Shown piece after piece: positions 45,749 to 56,050 of a stretch of DNA of 64,000 nt; the stretch's first letter is position 1; the number at the start of each line of letters is the position of its first letter. The DNA lies in assembly GCA_009829735.1 (NCBI GenBank), contig CM020620.1, forward strand, positions 21,922,020 through 21,986,019, in the 5' to 3' direction. Made by a program: the position numbers and the translations under genes. Below the pieces are notes generated by a model. That model had not been told where the DNA came from. It saw only the letters and a list, made by a program, of their open reading frames with translations, and made no database searches. The stretch comes from Pyropia yezoensis. Lineage: Eukaryota > Rhodophyta > Bangiophyceae > Bangiales > Bangiaceae.

Positions 45749-47869
45749 ATGTCCAGTTCCGAGATCCAGGCTGGGCCCGTGGTTGCGGCGGCGAGTGTCG
45801 CAGAGGAGAGCTCGGGCGGCCGTGCCCCTCTCCTGCCTCCGGTTCCTCGGGTGTCGGTGCCGGCGTCGGTCGCCACGGCGGGGGCGGATCGAGTTCCCCC
45901 GGCTTCTGCGTCGCACTCGGTCGAGACCCCCCCGGTGGGTCTCCCGGAGATGCTTCTGGGGCAGGATCCTCTGGCGGGCCGGCGCTACTCCACGGTGGTC
46001 GGCAACGCCAGCGCGGCCCAGTGCCAGCAGGATTGCCTGGCCATCTGGCGCAAGGAACTCCAGCGCGGAGTCTTGACGGAGATGGACAAGACTCGTCTCC
46101 ATGCGGCGGACCAGATGCGCCTGGCACAAGACCGCTCCCAGAGCTTTTCGGGTTCCTCTTGGGTTGCTCGCCTGGAAGATCTACCATTCGCGCTGGTACT
46201 GGATCTACCCTTGACCGAGCGTCGCGTGTCTGCGTCCGTTCTCCGGTGGCCAGAGGAGGAAGGGTACGTCTATCGGGCGCTCAAGGTCTGGGACGAGGCG
46301 CTCAAGAGGTCGGGGAGCCTGAACTGTGATCCCCGTCCGAGCATGGTCGCTCTGGAGCCGCCTTTCTTGACCCGGAAGTACTCTACGTTGTCGCCGGCAA
46401 GGGAACAAGGCGAGCGGCGCGGGCGCCAGCGTGACTTCATCGTGAGCTGCAACCACCAAGAGTTCTGGAAGCTGGACAAGGCCAACAGGGTTGCGTACTA
46501 CCCCAAGGTCATCCCGCAGCAGCAGGAAGTCAAGATCCCGGTCGGGTTTGCTCCATCCAGCATCCCCTTCACCTGGTACTTCCTGGACGCCTTGACTCAG
46601 GCGTCGATCAAGGGCTTCTTCCACTCCATCCCGTACATGATGTACAATTCCTAGATGACGGTCTTGGCGGCCAACCACTGGCTCCACGAGGTCCTGGTGT
46701 CCAACCGGCTCTGGTTCCTCCCCGACCTCCTGATGATTTGGATCGTCGAAAAGTTGACCGTCGACTTCCTGTGCAGCCAGGACGAGGAGTACAAGGGGCT
46801 CTTCCAGGCGATGATTGACTTCCGGCGTCAGCTGCCGGTACATGACCGGAGCTTCTTGAACGCGATCGCCGAGCAGAACAGCCCGCGTTGGGATGGCTCA
46901 GGTTGGGTGCAGGTGGTCTACCAGTCTTCTCCGGCCAAGGTGCAACTGGCGATGCCGCTTCCGGCGTGGCCGCAGCTGGGCAGCTTTCCTGCTCCGGTCG
47001 CCCTCGATCTCCTGCCAACTGGGCCGTCGGTACAAGAGTCGGGATGGGCCGCGGCGGTTGGTCGGGCGTCTGCAGCGGCTTCGCTTCCTTCTGTTGCCCC
47101 TGTCGCCCTGGTGGCTTCGCCTGAACCGTCGCCGGCGCGTTTGCGCCCCGCTCCGGCTGTGCCGGTACTTCAGGCTCCTCGGGCACCGCGCTTGTCCGCA
47201 GCGAGTCTTGGCGTGGCCGTCCGGTCGCCGACCACTCCGGCCGTTCTTCCTCGGGCACCTTCTTCAACTGTCGGCGGCCCTGTACCTCTTCTTGAGCTGG
47301 GGACTCCGGTTTCTGGGGCCGTTGTGGACCGTCCGGTAGTGGCAACCTCGGGGCGGTTCGAGATCCCGGCGCCGACTCTGCGCCTTACCCGCTTCCGGGT
47401 GCCTGACTGGTACCTGAACCAAGGTGGTCCGACGTGCGACCAGTACGACGTCGGCATGATTGAAGACCAGCTGGGTCGTCATCCGGTGCAGGTCGAAGGC
47501 GTCGGGTCTTCCTTGGTGCTGGGCACATATGCCAGCGTCTTGAACGATGTGGTCCACCGGGTGTTTGCTTGCGCGGACAGCGGCCAGATGTCGGACAGCC
47601 CGGTGGTTGTTGAACTTCTGGCGACTTTGACGCGGCATGGCTTGGCCCAGCAATGGTCAGAGACCTTCACGGGCTTCCAGGGGCGCCGACAGGTATATCT
47701 GGATGGGCTGGAGCGCCAGGCAACTACCGGTACTATTCCGGTGGCGTCCTACCTGGAAGCGCCTCGTCCACCGCACCACGTCATCCCGCCTTCCTCCGGG
47801 TCCCGTCGTGTTGCGGAGGCGGCGCTGGAGGACGCTCCCGCGGCACAGCGTCCGCGCCGGGAGTATTAA
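45749..47869 (+). CDS. ORF on opposite strand of the retrotransposon, one internal TAG
   Basis: From the ATG at 45749 (MSSSEIQAGP) a single frame of 707 codons runs to the TAA at 47869, broken once by TAG at 46652-46654. It fills the space between the chromodomain and the 3' LTR, where some elements carry env, but points against gag-pol. Composition is non-repetitive and unlike a shadow frame: CQQDCLAIWRKELQRGVL, DFIVSCNHQEFWKLDKANRV, IPFTWYFLDALTQASIKGFF, LPDLLMIWIVEKLTVDFLCS, DWYLNQGGPTCDQYDVGMIE. A Pro/Ala/Val-rich linker (about 47000-47320) separates an N-terminal from a C-terminal folded part. No signal peptide or transmembrane helix is evident, so it does not look like an envelope protein. 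I recognise no family; a captured gene or an accessory protein are both possible. It needs its own promoter or the 3' LTR read backwards. Confidence 0.7.
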
Positions 47870-48826
47870 TTGGAGGCAAGGAGGATGAGAGTCTAGGGAG
47901 AAGTGAGGAGGGAAGGGGCGGAGAGAAGGGTTGCTCGTGCGGGTGCTTGTTTTTCTTGATAGTCCTTGCTTGCATTGCGTGTTTTCCTGGATACACCCGT
48001 TCCCTTCTTCTCAATCCTCTTGTTCCGCGTCTGTTGCGGGTGAGCTCGGCTCGTCCCGCGGGTCTTCATCAGCCCCTTCCTCCTGGTCAACCTTCGAGTC
48101 CGATTCCAGGATCTTGCCGGCTTTGGCCACCGGAGTGCCCTCAATTCCGTTCCGTCGCGTGTAGGCGCAGACGTCCGCAATGGGTAGCCGGTTTGAGGGT
48201 TCCCAGGTATCTTCCGCCGGATTGAAACCGAACCAGCGTACTCGCAGGTACAAGCGTCCGTCCCTCCAGGCGTGGTCGACAAACTTGACGTAGACATATT
48301 CTCGGCCTTCTTTTTGGGATAACCAGGGTACTGCGGCCAGCTTTCGCCGGGTCATGTCCCGTTTGCTTGGCGGTGGAGCTCGGGTGACATGGTCGCTGCT
48401 CACCCGGTACGGGGAGCCATCCACGTCTAGAAGAAAGGTCCAGCCGTCCGTATTCAGGATCTCATAAGGTCCATCCGTTTTAGATTCCAGCTTCCCCCGG
48501 GTCTTGCTATGGTTGTCCACAAAAACCCAGTCGCCACCACCCAGTTCCTTGTTCTTTTCCCGGACTCCCTTGTCGTAGTCCCGCTTGTATCGCTCCTGGG
48601 TCTTTGAGATTGACTCCTTGACTCTTGGGAGCAGGAGCTTCAGTTGTTCCAGGAACTCATCCTTTGCCTTGGGACCTGACTTCAGTGCAGGCTGGAGACC
48701 GTCTGGTATTCTTTTCAGGGAGAAGTTGGTCAGCCGCCTTGGGGTGACTAAGTCGAGTGGAGCGACCCCCGTTGTGCGGTGAGCTCGGGAGTTGTAGGCC
48801 AGCGTGAGGACAGCCAGGAGCTCGTC

Positions 48827-49673
48827 TGTGAGGAACCACCCACACTTGGGCAGCCCTCAACGTACTCGTGATGGTGTCAGCGACCCGTGCCAGCCAATAG
48901 GGCGACAGGGTGCGGGGAAGAGGATGGAGGTGGTGACGGTGGTGGGTCTGGGGAAGAGGACGGCGCGACGTCGGTGGTGATCGAGAGGGTTCAAAGGGTG
49001 AAGGTCGTCTTTGGTCTGTGTCTGTGGTTGCCCTTCCGGTCTCCCCCGGTGGCGCCGACACTCACGCACTGTATACTCGCGTCGGGGCACCCGAGGTGCC
49101 CCAAAGCATGCGTTTCCCCGTCGCTCCACCGGTAGGCACAAAACGGCCCAAAAACAAAGCATGGCTCTCAGAACAAAGCATGGGCGGGCGTGCGCACTAA
49201 AGGAGTGCAGCCCCAGTTTGTCCCAAACGAAGGGGTCCGGCGTGCGGCGCCTAGGGCGCCGCCCCAGCCGGCTCCAGACGCCAGTCGGCCCGAAGGTCCG
49301 AGAGGCGTGTAAGCACGATTCGATCGAGTCGGCCGAATCGGCCAGCCGGCTAGCCAGTCACATCGCTGCAATGCTGCAGCGAGGACATTTTAACGGACTC
49401 GCCAGCTGTGGCAGATGTGGCTCGTCATGGGTGCTGACGGTGGCGCCTTTCGACAGGCCATGATGGGCTGTCGATGGCTGCTGTCGTGCGGCCGGCAGAC
49501 ACCGTGAGACAGCGGCTGACTCATCTTGCGTCTGGAAGGTACACCGCGTCATGCCCCACAATACAAGGAGTTGATCCATGTTGCCAGGAGTTGATTCGGC
49601 AGGATCTGTAAGGAGAGGTCCCAGATATTATCCCTTAAGTATTAGGCATGGGATTAGGGGGGAAATCCTTACA
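48827..49673. mobile_element. nested solo LTR of a different family (847 bp)
   Basis: Starts TGTGAGGA and ends TCCTTACA, so the ends are TG..CA and 7 of 8 terminal bases are inverted repeats. It is flanked on both sides by TCGTC (48822-48826 and 49674-49678), a perfect 5-bp target-site duplication. It splits the integrase between EDWD and ELLAVLTLAYNS. No internal coding sequence is seen, so it is a solo LTR, or less likely a small non-autonomous LTR element. Confidence 0.85.
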
Positions 49674-52600
49674 TCGTCCCAGTCTTCCTGGTGCTCCCCC
49701 ACGTAGTGCCGTAGCATGTCCACCAGGGTCCGGTTGAATCGGTCCACCTGGCCGTTCGTTTGCGGGTGGTATGTCGTGGTGAACAAGTTCTTGATACCCA
49801 TCAGGTCACAGACTCCTTGGAAGAACAGGGATGCAAACTGGGGGCCATTGTCTGTTAAGACGGAGTCTGGAGGGCCGTAGGCAGCTATCTAGTACTCGCA
49901 GAAGGCTGTCGTAACATCCAGGGCCGTAATGGTCCTCAGCGGGATCGCTCGAGTGAACTTGGAGAACCGGTCACAAATGATGAGCAGGTATATGTTGCCA
50001 CTGGATGTTTCAGGTAGGGGCCCCAGGATGTCCATGCTTAAACTTGCAAAGGGCTCGGCCGCAGGAAATAGGCGTAGCTTAGAATTCTTCTTCCTCTGGG
50101 ACAACCGGTTCCTTGTACAAGAGACACAAGCCTCCAAGTGCATATGGACGTCACTGGCCATGGTTTCCCAGTAATAGTGTCGTCGCATCGAAGCATACAT
50201 CCGGTTGATGCCAGGATGTCCGGCCTGGGGAGACGAGTGGTTCAGGCGTAGAATGTGAGCTCGTAGACTCCGGGGTACGTAGACTTGAGTTGCCCCATCG
50301 AAGGGTGACACCCGTACCAGGAGTCCATCTGTAGACTCGGAGAAGCGACTGTTCCGGTTCAGGTCCATTTGGTGGCGAAGCTCCAAGCATTGAGGATCCG
50401 TCAGTTGTGCTTCCAGCATCCGGTGTATGGTTACCGGTTGATGAGCTTCGGGTGTCTCATACAGGGGAGCATGCCAGCCACGTCCGACATTCGGGAGGAT
50501 GAAACGGGGTATTTCCTCCGGGATAGGACCGGTGTCGGCTGCAGGAGTCGCCAGCCGGGACATAGTGTCGGCGCAGTGGTGCTCCCTCCCTGCTCAGGTG
50601 CACACCTTGTACTTGAATTCTGAAAGGCGTAGGCGCCACCGGGCGACCCTTCCTTGGCTGCCGTCCATGCATAGCAGCCACCTTAGGCTGGCGTGGTCCG
50701 TCCGGATGAGGCACTCTTGTCCTTCAAGATAGGGGCGTAACAGGAAGCAAGCCCAGACGACCGCCAAGCACTCGCGCTCCGTCGTGGAATAATTCTTCTA
50801 GGCTGGAGTCAGGACGCGACTGTAGTAGCCTATCGGGAGGAAGTGCCCATCAGGTTGCTGCTGGAATAAAGAACACCCCACCTGGACGCCACAGGCATCA
50901 GTCTCCAGGACAAAATGGCCCTCCCGCTTGGGTAACACCAGTACTGGAGTGGTGGTCAGGCGCATCTTGAGCTCTTCGAAGGCCGCGGTCTGCTTCTCGT
51001 CGAACACCGGGAGTTGTGCGGGAAGCATCTTGCTGGTGAGCTTGGTCAATGGCCGGGCAATCAGGGCATAGTCCCGTACGAACCGGCGGTAGACGTTGCA
51101 CATACCCAGGAAGCTCTTGAGTTCCGTCTGGGTTTTAGGTTGCCGTGCATGCCGGAGGGCCTTGATGTTTTTCTCATTGACTCGGAGCTCCCCCGGACTA
51201 AGCACGTGGCCCAGGTACTCCACCTCAGTCTCAAACAGGTGGCATTTCTCAGCCTTCAGGGTAACTTCAGCCTTGTACAGGAGAGCCAGGACTTCTCGAA
51301 GGTGCTCCAGGTGTTCCGCCGGGGTCTTGGAGAAAACGATAATATCGTCCAGGTAGACCAAACATGTTCTCCACCTTAGCCCCGACAGGATGATGTCGAT
51401 GGCTCTCTGGAAGGTCGCCGGGGCATTGGTGAGACCAAAAGGAAGACGCTTGCACCGGAATAGTCCCAGGTGGCACGTGAAGGTGGTCTTGTCCTTGTCC
51501 TCGTCAGCCAGAGGGATCTGCCAGTAACCGGCATTACAATCCAGCGTTGAGAAGAGGGTGGCATCACCAAGAAAGTCGATGCAATCATCCATCCGGGGTA
51601 TCGGGTATACATCCTTGACTGTCATCTCGTTCAGGCGCCTGTAGTCAACGCAGAAGCGGAAGTGACCGCCAGGTTCTGGGACGACTACCACCGGGAAGGC
51701 CCACTCACCATCAGACGGCTCGATAACATTCATCTTGAGCATCTTGTTAACCTGCTTCTCGATCTCATCCCGGCGATGAGGTCCAGTCCGGTACGGTTGC
51801 AGGTGCACTGGCTTGGCATATGGCTTGAGTTGAATCCGGTGTAGGGTGGCGTCCATCTTGCCCAGCTCTCCAGACCACAGGTGCCAATATTCCTGGAGAA
51901 GCTTCTCCAGGGCCTCCTTCAAGTCAGGAGGGACATTCTCTCGGTTGACTTTCGGCATCCCGGGTGGTGCTTGATCGGGCTTCGGGGTGACGCTGCCAGC
52001 CTGCTCTTGTTCCGGAGGTACGTCTAAGGCCTTTAGGTTGGATGCTAGTTCTTGTTGCAGGTTCAAGAGGTCCTCCTTGCTCATGGCACGGGCAGACCCG
52101 CGGTAAGGCTCTGCTGTACCAACTCGAGTGCCCTTGGCGAGGGTTATCGGCTTCCGGCTTACGTTGAAGACTAGCACTGAGAATGGGGTGTGCCTTTCCA
52201 CCTTCTTGTGATGTCCGTGGGCCAAGTATAACCGGTGTTTCGCCAGAAATTCCTTACGTCCGTAGATCAGGCATTGACCTGCAGTCCGGGTCGTTACTTG
52301 AACCTTGGTCTCCGAGCGAGGAGGCAGGAGCACCGGTTTGAAGAGAGTCAAGGTAGAGGGTGGGATGCGTTCCTTCTTGTTCTTGACTACACGAACCTTG
52401 GCGTCCAGATGCTCCAGCACTGGTGACACAAACCCATGGTTGAACTGCACCTTTCCTTCTCCGGGGAGGATACTCTTGACATGCTGCTTCTGGAAGTCCC
52501 AGCCAAGGATGAGGGGGACTGATGGAGTCTTGACTACTAGAAAGGGAAAAAGCATTGGTTCATTGTTGACATAGATGGCGACAGGAAGACGGCCCAGCGG

Positions 52601-52950
52601 TCGTAGGGTTTGACCCGAAGCGTCGACAATATGGGTCCTGGTAGGCGCTCTCCAGGCATGTCGACGCCAGCCCGGAGGTAACAGGTTCTCAGTGATGACG
52701 CTTGGTCCGGCTCCCGTGTCAACCACCGGCGTAACACCTTGGGGGAGGCTATCCCCCACACGCATACGAGCATTAATCTTGAGGTTTTCCTTACGTAGGA
52801 CAAGCAAGGTCCCCTTGAACAAACAGGGTGTCCAGGCGGCTACGAGTTGAGCAGGTAACTGCCGTCCCTTCTTTCGGCACGCAAGGGGAGAACGGGTAGA
52901 AGTACCCCGCCGTCGGAGATTCGGGAAGACACTTGGGGAGAGCGCCTGCC

Positions 52951-54711
52951 CTACTCGTTTCCCGGGTCCGAGGATTCTTTAGAGGTTTCGGTCTCCAGGT
53001 CAAAGTCCGTAGGAGCTTCCCTTGCCAGAGCCTCCGTGATGCTCTACAAGGTTGCCACCCGGATTGCGTGTACCTGCGCCTTGTCCATCTTGGAGGGTGC
53101 TCGCCGGTCAGCCCAGTTGACTGCCTTGGCAAACGCCGGTCCTTGACGCTTGAGCTTCTCCTGGAGGTCCTTGGGAATGGTCGGGCACTGGTAAGACATG
53201 TGGTCCTCCTTCTGGCACAGCCAACAAGACCGGAACCGCTGGTTCTTGACCTGCTTGGGGGCGACCATGGAAGGTTGCTCCTTAGAAACGAAGCCGCCCC
53301 ACTTGTCCCCTGACCCCACGGGTGAGGCCTCGCGAACTGCGAGTACCGGTACAGGGCTATCACCTCCCTCATACTTGTCGGGTCCGGGACGAACTCGCGA
53401 CAACGGCTTGGGAGTTGATACCATGGGAGCTTGGGAGGCCTTGGCTTGCCGGCACTTGCCCTGGGTGTAGGCTATCAACTGCTGGAAGGTATGTTCTTGA
53501 TGTTCCTGGTTGTAGTTCTCCGCGTCCACTTGAAGATATTCAGAAAGCCCTTCCGAGAAGATCATCTTGAGCCTGTCCTCAGGGTAAACGTTGCCACAAG
53601 CCTCGCTCATCTCCCGGACACGGCGGGCGAAGGCCTCTGGAGTCTCTTGTCGTTCTATAGTTGCCCGGTTCAACCTGCCTACTGCCTTGCGCAGGGAGTC
53701 CGCGTCAGCGTAGTTGTACAGGAGCCAGTTGACCGCTTCCGGATAGCTCCCAACAGTACGCCCGACAATGTGTCCGGAAGAGTCTGGTAGAACCTGTGCG
53801 AACCGCTGTTCCGCTTCTCCGGTCATGAAGTTAACCAGGAGGTAGAGTGCCTTGCCCTCGGACACATCGTTGTCGTTGCATTCCTTGACAAACTGGCGCA
53901 GGAAGGCAAAGATAAGCGCCGGTCTCTTCCCGGAAAACTTAGGATGTCCCCCGAAGCTCGGCTGCATTCGCCGGTTCAGGGACGCCATCTTCTTGGCCAT
54001 CTTCCGAGTGTAACCTTGGTGCTGGTTCTCCAGCCGGTAGTTACCCCAATACGTGACCTTGTTCAGGGTGGCATCTCCCACTTGGTGGGCAGGGAAGTCA
54101 AACTCGACTAGCCTGCGCCGGGTGGGACCAGGAGATGCGTCCCAATCGTATCCCTCCTCAGAGCTGGAGGAACTGGTCTCGCTGGTGCTAGAGCGACGAC
54201 GATGACGCCGACGCCTCCGGCTGCTCCGGTTACCAGTCTTGGAGCTCCCCGCCCCATAGGATGCAAGGGGAGGGAAAGCTTGGCCGGTCCCAGGAGTCGA
54301 GGTCTCAGGGTGACCCGTAGAACTAGTTACAGCGGTGCCTCTGGCACTGCTAGTGCCCACAGGAAGAGGTGTATACACCCAGCTGCCATGTGTGGGTCCA
54401 GGAGTAAACACACCAGGGGCTATTCCTGGAGGTTGAGGAGTAGAACCGACAGGAGAGAGACGTCTGCTGCGAGCGGACTCAAACGCCGTTGACCCCGGGG
54501 TGACTCCCACAGGAGGAACAGCGGGAGGAACGGGAGCAGGAGGTACTTGGCCGCCTGTAGACTCCAGTCCGCTACCGAATGTCACATCCAGGTCTGCTTC
54601 ACCCGTAGGGAGAACGCCGGGTTGGGCACCGTCCCCGGCGGTGACCGGGGATGCGTCAAGGGACGCGGGATCTACCCCTTCTGGCACCGTCGTGCCAGGG
54701 AGGGTAGCCAT
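52951..54711 (-). CDS. gag: gag, with premature TAG
   Basis: The ATG at 54711 (MATLPGTTVPEG) is the first ATG of the frame; a GTG extension upstream was ignored. A Pro/Thr/Ser-rich N-terminus and an Arg/Ser patch precede the capsid-like gag domain: FSGKRPALIFAFLRQFVKEC, YLLVNFMTGEAEQRF, ETPEAFARRVREMSEACGNV. A CCHC zinc knuckle follows (CWLCQKEDHMSYQC, spacing C-x2-C-x4-H-x4-C) without the usual Gly. Translation would stop at TAG 53044-53046. The same frame continues with ordinary coding sequence (SITEALAREAPTDFDLETET) to a second TAG at 52951-52953, immediately after the frameshift heptamer. I take the latter as the original gag end and the former as a mutation. Confidence 0.85.
52957..52963 (-). 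promoter_or_regulatory. -1 ribosomal frameshift heptamer GGGAAAC
   Basis: In the gag frame the bases read CCG GGA AAC GAG TAG, giving G GGA AAC (X XXY YYZ) one codon before the gag stop. Sliding back one base gives GGG AAA CGA GTA, exactly the frame that is open into protease. This is a textbook arrangement for programmed -1 frameshifting. A short hairpin (GGGTA-CTTC-TACCC) lies about 50 nt downstream; whether it is the stimulatory structure is unknown. Confidence 0.75.
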
Positions 54712-54899
54712 GTTGGTCTTTTGACAGCCACAGTCCAGTTGCCTGCGTGTCCAAAGATCGCAAGACCTCAAGTGAGGGGTTGGAGAGCCAGGAATGGGGT
54801 TCCCGTGAACGGGTGCAAATAATTCCCAAACCACAGAAAAAGACAGGACAGGAACAACCCAACCGCTGCTCCCAAATGTCTCTTCTCAAACACTCCAAT

Positions 54900-54916
54900 C
54901 CCCTGCTGCTCCACCA
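54900..54916 (-). promoter_or_regulatory. primer-binding site
   Basis: Four bases inside the 5' LTR the - strand reads TGGTGGAGCAGCAGGGG. It begins with TGG, complementary to a tRNA 3' CCA. I cannot name the tRNA; it does not look like the usual initiator-Met site. Confidence 0.65.
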
Positions 54917-54920
54917 AATA

Positions 54921-55490
54921 TGTTGTATAAAACTCGATCCTCTCAGACACGTGTCAATATCCCTCGGGGGAAAGGGACACGTAACACAGAAAGGGGAACT
55001 ACGAGAGTGGTATGCCTGTTGCCTCACGTGCCTGCTCGCAGAGCAAACAGATACGCACGGTAGTGCACACGGGGAAGAGGAAAGCAAACGCGCAGTTGTC
55101 TTTTTCCTGAGGGCGCGGGCCAAGGGCGCGTCGCTGTCCCTCTTAACGTGCATCTGGGGGAGCCTCGGCACATTGGCCAGGTAGCCCCCCATACCCCCGC
55201 GTGGCCCCGACCCGAGTCTAGCCTCGTCAGGTCGGGGGCCACTATCACTACTAATTCTATTCCCACTCACTAGTCTCACACTCAAATTCTCTCAAATCAA
55301 GTCCCCCACAAGTATGCAAAAACCCATCAGAAAGCCCTCTCTCACGTGTGGATAGCGTAGTCCACCGCATCCCAGTGCCGGGCACGGGCCACGGCCGCCA
55401 ACCATCACCACACGGCGGGCGTGTTCTGGCACCTGGTGCCCTCTGGTTGCAGTCCCGGGTCGGCGCCAAGTCGGGGCCAGGGATGCTACA
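54921..55490 (-). repeat. 5' LTR of the chromovirus
   Basis: 570 bp, TG..CA ends, followed on the right by CCCAG (55491-55495), one half of the reconstructed target duplication. Reading on the - strand, the LTR ends TTTTATACAACA. Confidence 0.92.
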
Positions 55491-56050
55491 CCCAGCAGCC
55501 GCCGCAGAGGCTTTCACCGCCGCCACCACCGCCGCCACCACCGCTCCGGATGGCCGCGCCCGGCGATGGGCAAAGGGTTCTGCCTCATTCCAAACCCACC
55601 ACCCGTCAGCACCCCCCCCTCAGCTCAGGGCGGCTGTGGCCGGCGGCGCCGCTATGCCTGTCGCTGGTGAACGTGGCCACCGCCGCGTGTCTGGGCGCAT
55701 GCCCCCCCCCCCCACCCACTTACTCGCATCGCCGCACGCGCGCGCAACCCATCCCCGACTGGCACCCCTTTTACGCCCACACACCCCTCGCAGTCTTCCC
55801 TCTGCACGCCGCCAGCTTCCGGACACACTCTCCCCCTCTCCGCTGCTGGACACACCCGCCCTGCGCGTAGCCAGTCGCTACGCTCCACCCCCTCCCCCCA
55901 CCGAGCTCCCCGCCGTCTTCTCCCGCTTCGGACGGCTACACAGGTGCGTCCAGTGTTGGTATAAGCAAGAGCAAGAGACAATCGTGTCCTAGGAAAAAAA
56001 AAGAAACCTGCTGAACGGGGGGAAAAAAACCTTTGATGACGACTACACTC
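55491..56050. other. spacer between two transposable elements
   Basis: No gene recognised. A/G-rich tract AAAAAAAAAGAAACC at about 55993-56010. It may include one end of the Harbinger element, but I could not identify terminal inverted repeats. Confidence 0.45.

Larger units (their letters stand above)
48011..52963 (-). pseudogene. pol: pol polyprotein (PR-RT-RH-INT-chromodomain), interrupted
   Basis: One frame, entered by -1 shift at 52957-52963. Protease: PVVDTGAGPSVI, then LILGWDF. Reverse transcriptase: FRFCVDYRRLNEM, LPFGLTNAPATFQRAID, and catalytic YLDDIIVFS (about 51335-51360). RNase H: TERECLAVVWA and IRTDHASLRWL. Integrase: an HHCC zinc finger (H..AGH..CVSCTRN, about 50130-50260), SMDILGP, LTDNGPQF, then D-x35-D where the family has D-x35-E. 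Chromodomain: YVKFVDHAWRDGRLYLRVRW and EDTWEP (about 48150-48300). Breaks: TAG at 50798-50800 in RNase H, TGA at 50594-50596 just after it, TAG at 49889-49891 in the integrase core, and an 847-bp LTR plus 5-bp duplication inside the integrase. The inserted 852 bp is a multiple of three, so the frame matches on both sides. Confidence 0.9.
44991..55490 (-). mobile_element. complete Ty3/gypsy chromovirus-type LTR retrotransposon
   Basis: A 10.5-kb element read on the - strand. From right to left: 5' LTR (54921-55490), primer-binding site, gag, -1 frameshift signal, pol (protease, reverse transcriptase, RNase H, integrase, chromodomain), an ORF on the opposite strand, PPT, 3' LTR (44991-45560). 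The LTRs differ at three positions in 570, implying a recent insertion. The domain order and the C-terminal chromodomain place it among chromoviruses. Composition is clearly less GC-rich than the host genes and long G/C runs are missing. It cannot be autonomous as it stands: nonsense codons in gag, RNase H and integrase, an altered integrase catalytic residue, and a nested solo LTR (48827-49673). Confidence 0.92.

Noticed and set aside
45749..47869. Envelope gene
   Set aside because: Position fits, but the strand is wrong and there is no signal peptide, transmembrane helix or Cys pattern of a surface glycoprotein.
48826..49672. Spliceosomal intron in pol (GTAAGG...CACAG on the - strand)
   Set aside because: Splice-like ends exist, but removing 847 nt would shift the frame. 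The TG..CA borders plus perfect TCGTC duplication explain it better, and removing 852 bp restores the integrase frame.
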